A DNA stretch of 64,000 nucleotides from DATARH01 sp963746885. GTDB taxonomy: Bacteria; Pseudomonadota; Alphaproteobacteria; ATCC43930; CGMCC-115725. The stretch covers positions 92,651 through 156,650 of the forward strand of contig CAVVDM010000010.1 in the NCBI GenBank assembly GCA_963746885.1, written 5' to 3'. This document shows, piece after piece, positions 53,502-63,031 of this stretch. Below the pieces are notes generated by a model that saw only the letters and a list, made by a program, of their open reading frames with translations, did no database searches and had not been told where the DNA came from. The position numbers and the translations under genes were made by a program. Every line of letters starts with the position of its first letter. Position 1 is the stretch's first letter.

Positions 53502-53837
53502 TCAGTATTCTTCGCTCAGCATCACGGTCAGCACCTGCTGGGTGACGGTCGGATCGCTGGCGTCGGGCGAATGGTAGGCGAGATCACAATCAAAATAATC
53601 GACCTTAAAGATGATCCGGCGGCCGTTGACGGTCAGCACCGCGCAGTCGTGCTCGGCCCAGGGATCGTTGTCCTCGCTGAAGTCGTTGAACCGCGCCACC
53701 GCGATCAGCACCTCGCGCACGCCGTCCGGGCCGAGCGCTTGGATGCCGCGGGTGATCATGACGCGACCGCCGGTGCCCTTGCAGCGGAGCTGATTGTTCA
53801 GCTCGCGAATCCGGGCGGCTTTCACGGGGTCGGTCAT
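53502..53837 (-). CDS. DUF3768 domain protein
   Basis: A 111-aa protein of the DUF3768 family: RIRELNNQLRCKGTGGRVMI, then FNDFSEDNDPWAEHDCAVLT and IIFKVDYFDCDLAYHSPDAS. The family is typical of plasmids and integrated elements in alphaproteobacteria and has no known activity. The ATG at 53837 overlaps the stop of the preceding gene (ATGA), so the two are coupled. An integrase fragment follows, which fits mobile cargo. Confidence 0.82.
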   Translation of the reverse strand: MTDPVKAARIRELNNQLRCKGTGGRVMITRGIQALGPDGVREVLIAVARFNDFSEDNDPWAEHDCAVLTVNGRRIIFKVDYFDCDLAYHSPDASDPTVTQQVLTVMLSEEY

Positions 53838-54142
53838 TGCTCGATCTCCCGGGCCGGCTGGTCGTTGCTCGTTGAGGTAGCTTGCGTGTCGCCCAGCTCG
53901 ACGAGCAGCACGTCGTCGCCCTCTTCCGCGGGGAACATGTCGAGATGCAGCAGCAGCCGGTCGGCTTCGTACTCGATCGGCTGCGGAAAGCCGGCCTCTC
54001 GCCAGGCTTCCCAGAACGTGGCGAACGGCCGGTGATCGACGTGGATCGTCACCGGCTGGCCTGCTTCGGTATCGACGCCGATAAGGCTGACGATGGTGCC
54101 GTGATCGACAATGCGGCTGACGCGGATGCGTAATGGCTTCAT
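53834..54142 (-). CDS. hypothetical protein coupled to DUF3768 gene
   Basis: A 102-aa acidic protein (MKPLRIRVSRIVDHGTIVSL, ATFWEAWREAGFPQPIEYEA, LLLHLDMFPAEEGDDVLLVE). No family is recognised. The ATG at 54142 follows AGGAGAGCAC, and the gene ends 4 nt into the DUF3768 gene. It is presumably accessory cargo of a former plasmid or integrative element. Confidence 0.7.
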   Translation of the reverse strand: MKPLRIRVSRIVDHGTIVSLIGVDTEAGQPVTIHVDHRPFATFWEAWREAGFPQPIEYEADRLLLHLDMFPAEEGDDVLLVELGDTQATSTSNDQPAREIEQ

Positions 54143-54370
54143 GTGCTCTCCTGGGTTGGTCGCGACACGACAAGGGCGCCGCACGCGGTCAGCGCACGAC
54201 GCCCCTCGGCGCCCGTCGCGGTGAGTGCCGATAAATGATGCGGTTTTGGGTGAGCCGGCCGGAGCCAGCGTGATCAGGTCAGTGCGGCTTCGCTTGTGCC
54301 GCTGCTGGCGTCAGGGACAGGACACGCCTCGGCCAAGCGAGCCAATGTCATTGCGAAAGTACTGTCCTGG

Positions 54371-54932
54371 TCAATCGGCGCCGGGGTGGCGCAGCGCCAC
54401 GTCGCGGCGCGCAACGTGGATCGGTTCCTCGGCCGCATCGTCCAGCCAGCGGATCGTCAGATCGTCGCCCTTGACGTCAACAACAACGCCTTGCCACCAG
54501 CCCGGACCGTAGACATGCGGCTGCTCGGCGAGCACCATCGTGCCGATCTCGATTTTCGCCCACAGCGCATCGGCGGCGGTGATCGCTTCGGTCGTGAACA
54601 TGTCGCGCAAGGGGTAGACCGAATCGGCCCCCGCTTCTGCCCGCGCCGTGATCGTGACACCGCCCCCGACTAGCGTCGCCAGCTTGTCGAGCGCTGCGCG
54701 GCTGACGAATGGCACGAAGGGCGCGGCCGGTGGCGAAGATTTTGCCCAGCGGCAGCTTTTCGGCGATGCCGTGCAGCTCGTCATTGTCCGGGGGAACGCG
54801 GATCACGTGAAACCCCATCAGCTCGGCGGCACGCTGCACGAACGGCGCATCGCGCTCGTCAAAGCGCGATGCGTGCGCCCTACCGTCAACATCGATGCCA
54901 AGCACTACGATAATCGGCACTTTTTCGCCCAT
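54371..54932 (-). pseudogene. hypothetical accessory gene with one frameshift
   Basis: Reading starts MGEKVPIIVVLGIDVDGRAH at ATG 54932 and runs to about 54728 (FHVIRVPPDNDELHGIAEKL). There the frame shifts by one base, continuing as FVSRAALDKLATLVGGGVTI and VYGPGWWQGVVVDVKGDDLT to the stop at 54371. The whole would be about 186 aa. I do not recognise the family. The shift could be mutation or sequencing error. It shares strand and composition with the DUF3768 pair. Confidence 0.6.
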
Positions 54933-55324
54933 TTGGAGTCCTCCCGTCGTGAGCCTATTGCGAACACCGCGACCGGCGAGCGCACAGCGCGGCACAGTGA
55001 ACATAACAAGAACATTATGGGTTACACAACATATTTGTGTATAGTCGGTTGACGCTCCCGTTTTGCATGTCGTTCGGCATGCTCGGAGCGCCTGGGAGCC
55101 TCTGAGGCGAGCGGCGGTTGTCGGCTCGGTCAGCGGACGTTTACTGGAGCGTCCAGCAGCGACAGCCTTGCGCCGAAAGCGGCCGTCGGCCCCTTCCCGT
55201 GATTATCGACCGCCGCCGCCCAAAACCGCCGATTGAAGCCAGCGGTAATAATGAGAACATCGCTGGAGCACCGGAATCGATCACCCAAACCTGCAAGCGG
55301 TCATTCCCTCATGGGGCGGCTTGC
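54933..55324. other. 0.39-kb intergenic region
   Basis: AT-rich around 54990-55045, where the operator-like palindrome lies. The remainder has no gene. It probably holds the promoter of the 54932 gene. Confidence 0.45.
55023..55041. promoter_or_regulatory. operator-like palindrome
   Basis: TACACAA-CATAT-TTGTGTA is a perfect 7-bp inverted repeat in an AT-rich stretch about 90-110 nt upstream of the minus-strand gene starting at 54932. It shares ACAACATA with the palindrome upstream of gcrA. A helix-turn-helix repressor site is plausible. Confidence 0.45.
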
Positions 55325-55505
55325 TCAATCGGCGGTGCTCGGCAGTTGCCGCAGCCACTCCTTCAGCAGCGCGAAATCGACCGGCTTGGTGACAAAGCCG
55401 AACGCGCCCAGTTCTTCCGCCCGCCGCCGCTCGTCATCGCCATAGGCCGTCACCATCATCACCGGCACCGCCGGAAACCGCCGCCTGATCTCCGGCCGCC
55501 AGCCC
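55325..55505 (-). pseudogene. response-regulator receiver domain, C-terminal fragment
   Basis: The frame reads FPAVPVMMVTAYGDDERRRA, then EELGAFGFVTKPVDFALLKE and WLRQLPS, ending at TGA 55325. It holds the conserved Thr/Lys region of a CheY-like domain (the Lys in TKPVDF). The phospho-acceptor Asp and N-terminal half are missing. Confidence 0.65.
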
Positions 55506-55721
55506 GATCAGCGACCAGAGCGCCCGCAGTGGTGCGGAAAAACGACCTCGCCGGCGCGTGCGGCAGCGACGTGGGCGCGGCGAGCGCGGCCGTCTTCCAT
55601 TTGGGCGAGCGACGCCGTTGTTGTTAGGCAATCTTGACGAATCGTAATCCGGTGAATGTCGGGTAAAATGATGTTCTACGGACCGAACGTTAAAAGCAAA
55701 GGTCCGGTCGGGAGGACGCCC

Positions 55722-57089
55722 ATGGACTCAGATAAAAAACGCGATCAGGCGGGCAGCGATGAGATCCTGGAGGAATTGATTTTCAATCAGGACCTTAACG
55801 AGGTTCATCTGCTGATCGATCTCGTTTCGAGCCGCGCCGACCGGACGCTGCGCGGGCTGTCGATGTCGGACCCGACAAACCCGGACAAGACGATGACGGC
55901 CGGAGAGATCATCGAAGCCATTGCCGAAATGCGATATCCGCCGGACGGCACAAGGGCGGCCAATGCCCGAAACGCCGCGATACTGCTGGTCGCAAAGGAC
56001 CAGCTGAGCAGCCTCGCAGCGCCTGCGAGTGGGCTGTCGATCGCCTATACGAGGATGTTCATAAACCAGGAAGGCAGCATACTGTCGTTACAGAACCTGC
56101 GCCGATGGTTCAAACGCGAGGAGCCCCCCGCCCCGCAGCGCGATACCCGGATCCATCTGGCGCAAAACAGCTACCCGAGCCTGCAGGCCCACGCACACAA
56201 GTTCCGCCTCTGGCGCGATGGCTTGACGCTGTTCTTGCTGTTCTGGCTGGTCCTGACCGCCGTCGCGTACCGGGATGCCGGGCTTGGCCGCGCCGCCCTT
56301 GAGCGGCTCGACCAGGACTGGAAATCCGTCGTCGGCGAACTTAGCGCCGATCCTACGCTGATCGCCTGTACCCAGGAGGCCGACGCCAGCGCGGCGCCCC
56401 CGTCGTCCGATGACGCCGGACGCCGCCAGTTTGCCTGCCGCAAATACCGCTACCTGACGATCGTCGCAAAGACCGCGGGCACGCAAGTGAACGACGTGTT
56501 CCGCTGCGCGAATATGCATCCCATCGCGAAAATCGGCCACGTCTGGTGCTGGCACTGGCTACTGTCCGGGAATGCGGGGATACAGCCGCAGGAGGTGGCC
56601 GCCAAGGCCGAGCCGGCTGCGAACTCCCGACCCGAGGCGGTAGCCAACAAAGTATCGCCGTACGCCAGAGCAAACGTCACCTATTGGCAGACGGCGACCT
56701 CCTTCCTCGTCGTCTTCGCGACATATATCCTGCCGATGATGTTCGCGCTTCTCGGTACCTTCATCGGCACCTTCCGTGCGTTGCTGAACCGCATCGCCGC
56801 GAGCGAGTTGTCGCCGCGCGACCTGGTGCGGATGAAAATCGGCATTCCGACCGGGCTGGTCGCCGGCATTGCGGTCGGACTGTTTCTCAGCCCGACCTCC
56901 GTGCCGATCCAGGGAGCGGGCGGGGTTTCCGGCCAGCTGACGCTCACCGCGAGCGGCTTCGGCTTCCTTGCCGGCTACGCGAGCCACAGCTTCTTCGGGT
57001 TTCTCGACAACATGATCCGCAACGTCTTCCCGTTCGGCTCGAGCCCCAATCCGGCGGCCGCACCGCCGCCGGCGCAGGCGCGCGCGTAA
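55722..57089 (+). CDS. hypothetical four-helix membrane protein
   Basis: A 455-aa protein of unknown family. Residues 1-165 are soluble and helical (EILEELIFNQDLNEVHLLID, LRGLSMSDPTNPDKTMTAGE). A first membrane helix is LTLFLLFWLVLTAVAY. A region of about 120 residues with four Cys follows (LIACTQEADAS, FACRKYRYL, FRCANMHP, VWCWHW) and is probably periplasmic. Three more helices follow, TSFLVVFATYILPMMFALLG, TGLVAGIAVGLFLS and ASGFGFLAGYASHSFFGFL, then a Pro/Ala-rich tail. I chose the ATG at 55722 (MDSDKKRDQ) because GGGAGGACGCC precedes it. Confidence 0.78.
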   Translation: MDSDKKRDQAGSDEILEELIFNQDLNEVHLLIDLVSSRADRTLRGLSMSDPTNPDKTMTAGEIIEAIAEMRYPPDGTRAANARNAAILLVAKDQLSSLAAPASGLSIAYTRMFINQEGSILSLQNLRRWFKREEPPAPQRDTRIHLAQNSYPSLQAHAHKFRLWRDGLTLFLLFWLVLTAVAYRDAGLGRAALERLDQDWKSVVGELSADPTLIACTQEADASAAPPSSDDAGRRQFACRKYRYLTIVAKTAGTQVNDVFRCANMHPIAKIGHVWCWHWLLSGNAGIQPQEVAAKAEPAANSRPEAVANKVSPYARANVTYWQTATSFLVVFATYILPMMFALLGTFIGTFRALLNRIAASELSPRDLVRMKIGIPTGLVAGIAVGLFLSPTSVPIQGAGGVSGQLTLTASGFGFLAGYASHSFFGFLDNMIRNVFPFGSSPNPAAAPPPAQARA

Positions 57090-57147
57090 AACCGGCGAGC
57101 GGCGCTAGACCGCATCCGCCTGAGCGCGGGACGACCCGTCTTACAGT

Positions 57148-57462
57148 ATGCAGGTAACGAGGATTGCGTCGGATGGCCGGCGCCGAGCCTCATGCATCGG
57201 GAGACGAGATCAGTGCGGTCAGGTTATTGCGCCGATGCGGCCGGGCGAACGTGCTCGGCAGGCGCCGCGGCGTCAATATCGGGCGCTGGTCGGCCATTCC
57301 GGCATCCGTCGTTGCTTGATGGGCGAGACCGCCTCCAAGCGACAGGCGCCGTCCGACGAGATGGCCGCAGTGCAGCGTCTGATCGGCGAGGCGATGTTCG
57401 ACGGCGCGCTCGGGTTCTCGACGGCTCCGAAGGACCGCGGTGACCCGGCCGACAGTCTATAA
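57148..57462 (+). pseudogene. D-aminoacylase-type amidohydrolase fragment
   Basis: The part from about 57262 reads YRALVGHSGIRRCLMGETAS, then SDEMAAVQRLIGEAMFDGAL and GFSTAP. This is the VGH--LR---MG region of N-acyl-D-amino-acid deacylases just before their GAIGFST motif. The metal-binding ends of the enzyme are absent, and upstream codons show no homology. It lies at the edge between the patchwork region and the next conserved genes. Confidence 0.55.
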
Positions 57463-57758
57463 TCTCGTCTCGCATCCGATCGCGTGGGCGGCGACTTGGG
57501 ACCACGCTTGCTCGGGGTCAGAGCCCCAAGGGTCCCGGCATCACGCTGTCGTCGCCAATCCGAAAGGCCCGATGAATACAGCTCTTCGCGTCGCAGGATG
57601 GCGCCGATCCCGCCGGTGCCGGCAGCGCGATCGACATCGGCCAGGATGCGCAGCTTGTCCTGGCCGTAAACGTCCGGCGGCGGGGCCGATCCGTCAACTC
57701 GGGCGACGCGGTTACCGCGCCGGGGACAAGCGGCGGCCCCTGCCGCCTGACCTGCAGC

Positions 57759-58985
57759 CTAGCCGGTCCTGAATACGATCGTGCTCGGGCTGTTAACCTT
57801 GATCACGTGATCGGTTGGCGTCAGCGCGCCGTTCTCCCCTATTTTGAATTGCACGATCGTGCTCGTGTTTTTCTGGTCAGGCGGCCCGAAACCCTCATCG
57901 GCGTTGGCCGCGTAGAGGAATTTAGCCGCGGGATCGAGGCCAAAGAAGCGGGGCGAGTTCGCCTGGGTTGGTGCCCAGCCCACCGTTGTCAGCGTCCCGG
58001 CGTGTTGATCGACAGAGAAAGCCACAATGCTGTCGTTGCACCGGTTCGAAGCGTAGACGGAGCGACCGTCGGGAGCGACGGCGATCTCGGCACTGCTGAG
58101 TTGGCCGGTGTAGCTCGAGGGCGTGGCCGGTAGGACCTGGATCGCCTGCAAGCTGCCATGCTCCGCGTCGAAACCGTAGGTAACGACGGTCGAGGCTAGT
58201 TCGTTGACCACGTAGGCGAACGGCATCTTTGGATGAAAGGCTATGTGCCGCGGGCCGGCGCGCTTCTGCGTGACGACGAAGGGCGGATCGTTCGGGGTCA
58301 ATTTCCCGCTCGCCGCGTCTAGCCGAAACACGAAGATCCTGTCGAGCCCCAGGTCGGGAATCGCGAGGAACTTTCCGCTCGGGTCGAAGACGGCGTTGTG
58401 CGGATGCGAGCCCTCCTGTCGGACGCGATCCGGCCCCGGCTCGCCCTTGAGGGCAACGAGGTCGGTACGCGGCCCAAGGCTGCCATCCTTCTCGATCGGC
58501 ACCACCCCGACCGAGCCACCCGTGTAATTGGCAGTGATGATCCACCGCCCGCTCGGGTCGATCGACAGGTGCACCGGGTTCTTGCCGCCGCACGACTGCA
58601 AATTGAGGGCGGTAATGTGCCCGGTACTTTTATCGATCGCATAGCTCGAAACCACTTCGAGGTCGGAGTGCACCGAGTAGAGGAACCGCTGGGCCCGATC
58701 GAGCGCCAGGAAGGATGGGTTGACGATTTCCAGGAGCTGCTCGTGGATCCAGGTGCCGCTCGGGTCTACGCGGTAGACGTTGATGCCGCCGCCATGCCCT
58801 CTGCGCTTCGGGGTCGTGAAAGCGCCGACGTAGGCGAACATGGCGCCCGTGCCGTCCTTGGCCGTCTGCGCCTGCGCAAGCGGAGCGTGGAAAAGCGCGG
58901 ATCCCACCGCGGCGAACGCCGCTCCACTCTTCAATACAGAGCGCCTCTCGATCCGCGTTGCCGCAAAAGCCGGTGATTTGTCCAT
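57759..58985 (-). CDS. Tat-exported beta-propeller lactonase (YbhE/Pgl family)
   Basis: A 408-aa protein. ERRSVLKSGAAFAAVGSALF is a twin-arginine signal with a signal-peptidase site after AQA, so it is exported folded to the periplasm. The mature part is a seven-bladed propeller of the lactonase family: GGINVYRVDPSGTWIHEQLL, PVHLSIDPSGRWIITANYTG, GSHPHNAVFDPSGKFLAIPD and FHPKMPFAYVVNELASTVVT. Cytoplasmic relatives hydrolyse 6-phosphogluconolactone. An exported form probably acts on other sugar or aromatic lactones. The ATG at 58985 follows AGGGAGGAAGAA. Confidence 0.88.
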   Translation of the reverse strand: MDKSPAFAATRIERRSVLKSGAAFAAVGSALFHAPLAQAQTAKDGTGAMFAYVGAFTTPKRRGHGGGINVYRVDPSGTWIHEQLLEIVNPSFLALDRAQRFLYSVHSDLEVVSSYAIDKSTGHITALNLQSCGGKNPVHLSIDPSGRWIITANYTGGSVGVVPIEKDGSLGPRTDLVALKGEPGPDRVRQEGSHPHNAVFDPSGKFLAIPDLGLDRIFVFRLDAASGKLTPNDPPFVVTQKRAGPRHIAFHPKMPFAYVVNELASTVVTYGFDAEHGSLQAIQVLPATPSSYTGQLSSAEIAVAPDGRSVYASNRCNDSIVAFSVDQHAGTLTTVGWAPTQANSPRFFGLDPAAKFLYAANADEGFGPPDQKNTSTIVQFKIGENGALTPTDHVIKVNSPSTIVFRTG

Positions 58986-59188
58986 TTCTTCCTCCCTATC
59001 TCCACCAGTTGGCATGATTCTAACGCACCATCATCCGACATTCACCGGGTTTCCCGGCAGTTTCCGGGCCAGAATTGGGCTTCTGACCGGCTTGGCAACA
59101 GAAAAAGGCGCCTTCGCCGCGGGCGAAGGGCCATCAACGCTTGTCCTCGGATCCCTGAGAAGGTGGCCACGATTGCCGATTGCCAGCC

Positions 59189-60316
59189 TCAGTTGATGCC
59201 GTAAAAGCCGAGTGCACCACCGGCCAGTACCTGGCGCTGCGCGTCGGCGGATAGTGGCCCGAGCCGATCGCGAAGCATCTGCGGCGCGCCGGGGAAGAAG
59301 CCGTCCTGATGCGGGTAATCGGTCGCCCACATGATCTTGTGCGGACCGATATAGTCGGCCAGCACCGCGATGCTGTCCTCGACCGGCTCGAATGAAATCC
59401 AGCAATTGCGACGGAACAGATCGCTCGGCCGCAGTTTCGGAGCGGTCTCGTTGAAGCCCTGATCGTCGAAATGCCGGTCCATGCGGTCGAGCCAGGGGGC
59501 TATCCAGCCGCCGCCCGATTCGAGGAAGGCGACCCGCAACCGCGGGTGACGATCGACGACGCCACCCCAGATGACGGCCATCGCCACCAGCATCATTTCC
59601 ATTGTGTGCGAGATCATGTGACGGGCGGCACGGTCACCTTCAAAGCGGTCGACCCCGACCGTCGGCATCGCGTTGGTCGAGCCTTCGTGAAAGCCGATCG
59701 AGAAGTCGAGCTGTTCGGCCATTGCCCAGAACGGCTCGTAGATTGGGTCGCTGATCATCTTCTTGCCGTGATAGGGGTTCGGCCGCAGGAAACCGCCGCG
59801 CATGCCGAGTGCCTGGCGCGCATAGCTCATTTCCTCGGTCGCGAGTTCGACCGACTGCATGGGCAGCATCGCCACGCCGAACAGCCGATCCGGGTAGGGC
59901 TTGCAGTAATCGGCGAGCCAGCGGTTATAAGCGCGACACATCGCGGCGGCGAGCCCAGGCTCCTCGACGGCACCGGCGAACAGACCGAGGCTCGGGTACA
60001 GAAACGCGGCGTCGATCCCGTCGGCATCCATGTCGACGATCCGGGCATGCGGGTCGAAACCGCCCTTTTTCCCCTCCGCGTATTTTAAGCTGTCGAGCTT
60101 GACGGCCCCCTGCCGAACGCCGACCGAGCCGAGGCTGCCGATGCCGCGCGGGTTGCCAAGCAACTTGCCTTCGACGCCGAGCCGTTCCTTGCCGTTCTCG
60201 TCGATCACGAAGCGCGGCCGGCGCTCGCGGAAAGCGGGATCGATGTAATGGTCCCAGAGATCGAGCGGCTCGAGAATATGGCCATCGGCATCGACGACGT
60301 TATAGGTGCGGGTCAT
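59189..60316 (-). CDS. amidohydrolase family protein (decarboxylase-like, COG2159)
   Basis: A 375-aa TIM-barrel metal-dependent hydrolase of the amidohydrolase-2 group. The N-terminal metal motif is VVDADGHILEPLDLWDHYI (DxH form). Later landmarks are GFHEGSTNAM with a metal His, RVAFLESGGGWIAPWLDRMD, and the active-site Asp in IMWATDYPHQDGFFP. These proteins include aromatic decarboxylases and lactonases. The ATG at 60316 is 8 nt after GGAGG; an ATG at 60322 is too close to it. The gene lies 203 nt upstream of the lactonase gene on the same strand, and a shared catabolic role is possible. Confidence 0.88.
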   Translation of the reverse strand: MTRTYNVVDADGHILEPLDLWDHYIDPAFRERRPRFVIDENGKERLGVEGKLLGNPRGIGSLGSVGVRQGAVKLDSLKYAEGKKGGFDPHARIVDMDADGIDAAFLYPSLGLFAGAVEEPGLAAAMCRAYNRWLADYCKPYPDRLFGVAMLPMQSVELATEEMSYARQALGMRGGFLRPNPYHGKKMISDPIYEPFWAMAEQLDFSIGFHEGSTNAMPTVGVDRFEGDRAARHMISHTMEMMLVAMAVIWGGVVDRHPRLRVAFLESGGGWIAPWLDRMDRHFDDQGFNETAPKLRPSDLFRRNCWISFEPVEDSIAVLADYIGPHKIMWATDYPHQDGFFPGAPQMLRDRLGPLSADAQRQVLAGGALGFYGIN

Positions 60317-60789
60317 CTGCATTTCCTCCGAGGCTGTCGGATGATCGAGCATGCTAGCGCAGCCGGGCATCCAGCGTGAACGCCATTCAGTATGGCGAAT
60401 GCAGGCACTCGCGAGCTTGGGACCTGCGGCACCCCGTTAAGGCCGGCGACCGCTGTTCTCGGGTGGGCCGACCTTCGCTCGGCGCGCGGGACCCGCCGGA
60501 GTGCGCCGGACGCAGGCATTGGCCCGGCCTCGATCGAACTGGTCAAACCGACCCTAAGCTGCCATTCCCGGCGATATCGCTACGTATGGCCACTCTGTCC
60601 GCAAGGGTGATTTCCAGGTGATTTCCGTCCGGCTCCTGGTGAGTCTGATCCGGTCTTGGGCGTCTTCCCCGCCAAAGATGGAGATCCGCGCAGCTTGAAT
60701 CAGGTTCTTGCGACGAAGGCGAGCTTGAATTGCCCTTGAGCGCAACTTTCGATTTACTTAAGCTCGCGACGCCTGGCTCGGGAATCTCA
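60317..60789. other. 0.47-kb divergent intergenic region
   Basis: The region separates the amidohydrolase gene from the divergent cyclase gene. No gene is supported. Promoters for both directions should lie here. The open frame of the cyclase gene extends back to TTG codons at 60730 and 60736, without homology. Confidence 0.45.
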
Positions 60790-62899
60790 GTGCAATTCGA
60801 ATTTGGCGAACATTCCCTCGATGTTGACCGCCATGAACTGCACTGGCGCCGCGAACAGGTCGTGGTCGAACCACAGGTCTTTGACCTCCTCGCCTACCTC
60901 TTGCGGAATCGCGATCGGGTTGTCAGCCGAGACGAGCTGATTGCCGGAGTCTGGGGCGGCCGGATCGTGTCCGATTCGGCAGTAGCCACCCGCATCAACG
61001 CCGCCCGCCGAGCGGTGGGCGACAGCGGTGCGGCGCAGACGGTCATCCGCACAGTGCCGCGCAAGGGTGTCCGGTTCATCGCCGGGGTGCGCGAATACGA
61101 AACCGACGCATCGCGCGATGCGGGCGCCGAGGGGGAGCACGAACGGATACTCGCCACCATCCTGTTCACCGACATCGTCGAATTCGACAAGATGGGCGGC
61201 TGAGTTGGGGGATTGGCAGTGGCGCGCATTGCTGGAGCGGCATGACCAAATTTCACGCCACGAGATCGGCCGGTTTGGCGGAAGGGCAATCAAGACCACC
61301 GGCGATGGCTTTCTCGCCACCTTTGACAGCCCGGCCCGCGCCGTTCGCTGCGCCTTGGCCATCGCACAGAAGGTTCCGCCGCTCGGGATTGCCGTGCGCA
61401 GCGGTCTCCACGCCGGCGAGATCGCACCGATGCCCGGCGACATCACTGGTATCGCCGTCCACACTGCGGCACGCATTGCCGCGATCGGCGGGCCTGGCGA
61501 CGTAATCGTGTCGAGAACGGTCCGCGATCTCGTGGCCGGATCGGGACTGGTCTTTGCGGACCACGGCATCCACCGTCTGCGCGGCCTGCCGAAGGAGCTT
61601 CGCCTCTACACCACGCGCGCCTCTGGTGGGGTCGCCGCGCCGCCGCTCGCACGACCGGCAAGCGTCGAACCCGCACCGTCATTCGCGAAGCCGTCCATTC
61701 TGGTGTTGCCGTTCCGCAATATGAGCGGCGATCCCGGTCAGGAATACCTTACCGACGCGGTGACCGGCGATCTCGCGGTCGATCTGTCGCGCATGCGGGA
61801 TATCGTCGTCATCTCCCCCGCGACCGGGCTCACCTATAAGGGCAGCACTCTTGATATACGTCAGATCGGCCGCGAACTCGGCGTCCGCTACCTGGTCGCC
61901 GGCAGCATCGGGCGCAGCGGCGATCGGCTCCGAACCAATGTCCAGCTGATTGAGGCTGCCTCGGGCGAGCAGCTATGGGGCGATCGGTTTGAAAACGCGT
62001 TCGTCGAGTTGGAAGGCCTGGAGGACGCCATAACCGGCAGAATCGCCGCCTCGTTGAACGTGCAATTGGTGAGGGCCGAAGGACGCCGTGCCGAAAAAGC
62101 GCCGCAGCCGGACGCGCTCGACCTCAGACTCCGAGCAACCAGCCTCTTCTACGGATCGGTCGCGCCGGAGCATACGTGGGCAACCCGCCAATTGCTGCAG
62201 CGATCGGCAGCACTCGATCCGGGTTCGGCGGAGACCTGGGCGCGGTTGGGCCAGATGATCGCGTCAGACCATCGCGTCAACTGGAACAATACCGGCAAGG
62301 AGGAACTCTTCGAGGCCGAGGAGGCCGTGCGGAAAGCGCTGCTGATCGACCCGAATCACGCGCTGGCGCACGTCGCCCACGGTCTGATCGAGGGCGCGCA
62401 CGGGCGCCATCATTCGGCGCTCGAGGCGTTCAGCCGGGCCATCGAACTCGACCGTAATTTTGCCCTTGCTTATGCCCATAAAGGCAACGAACTGATCTTC
62501 GTCGGCCGCCCGGCAGAAGCGCCGGCGCTGGTGGACCAGGCCGTCAGACTGAGCCCGCACGACCCCTCGATCGGCATTTTTCACTGGATCATCGGACGCG
62601 CGAACTTCTTCGCGGGCGACTATGACCAGGCGATCCCCTGGTTCCGGAAATCCATCGAGACGCGGCCAAATCTTTGGTTCAACCGTCTTTACCTGATTAG
62701 CGCTTACGCGCTCGTCGATGCGCTGGATGAAGCGGTCCGGGGTTTGGCGGAGTTCAATCGGCGGTTCCCGACGCCGGCTTGCACCCTGACCGTCGTCAAG
62801 CAGCAGGAAAGCGCGAATCCGAACAACAACCCGACGGTTGTTGCCGCGCGCGACAAATTTCACGAAGGCCTGCGTCGCGCTGGAATGCCCGAGCGCTGA
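60790..62899 (+). pseudogene. winged-helix/class III cyclase/TolB-like/TPR protein, frameshifted
   Basis: Residues 1-100 are an OmpR/CadC-type winged helix (VEPQVFDLLAYLLRNRDRVV, RTVPRKGVRFIAG). A class III cyclase domain follows: ILATILFTDIVEF, then after a one-base shift near 61195-61203 (TGA 61201) ELGDWQWRALLERHD and KTTGDGFLATFD. Next are a TolB-N-like domain (ILVLPFRNMSGDPGQEYLTD) and TPR repeats to the stop at 62899. The parts form one normal protein of about 700 aa apart from the shift. The downstream half is open for 500 codons, so a sequencing error or recent mutation is likely. GTG 60790 is the probable start. Confidence 0.8.
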
Positions 62900-63031
62900 T
62901 TGCCTGATCAGACGCTGCCATGTCGGCCGCCCGTGATCGACCTTTTGCTTGCCGGGCTGCTTGCCGGAATTGCCGTTTGCGTGCGCGGCGGCGCTGCCGT
63001 AGAACGAACAGATTGCGCAGGAGGCTAGGCG

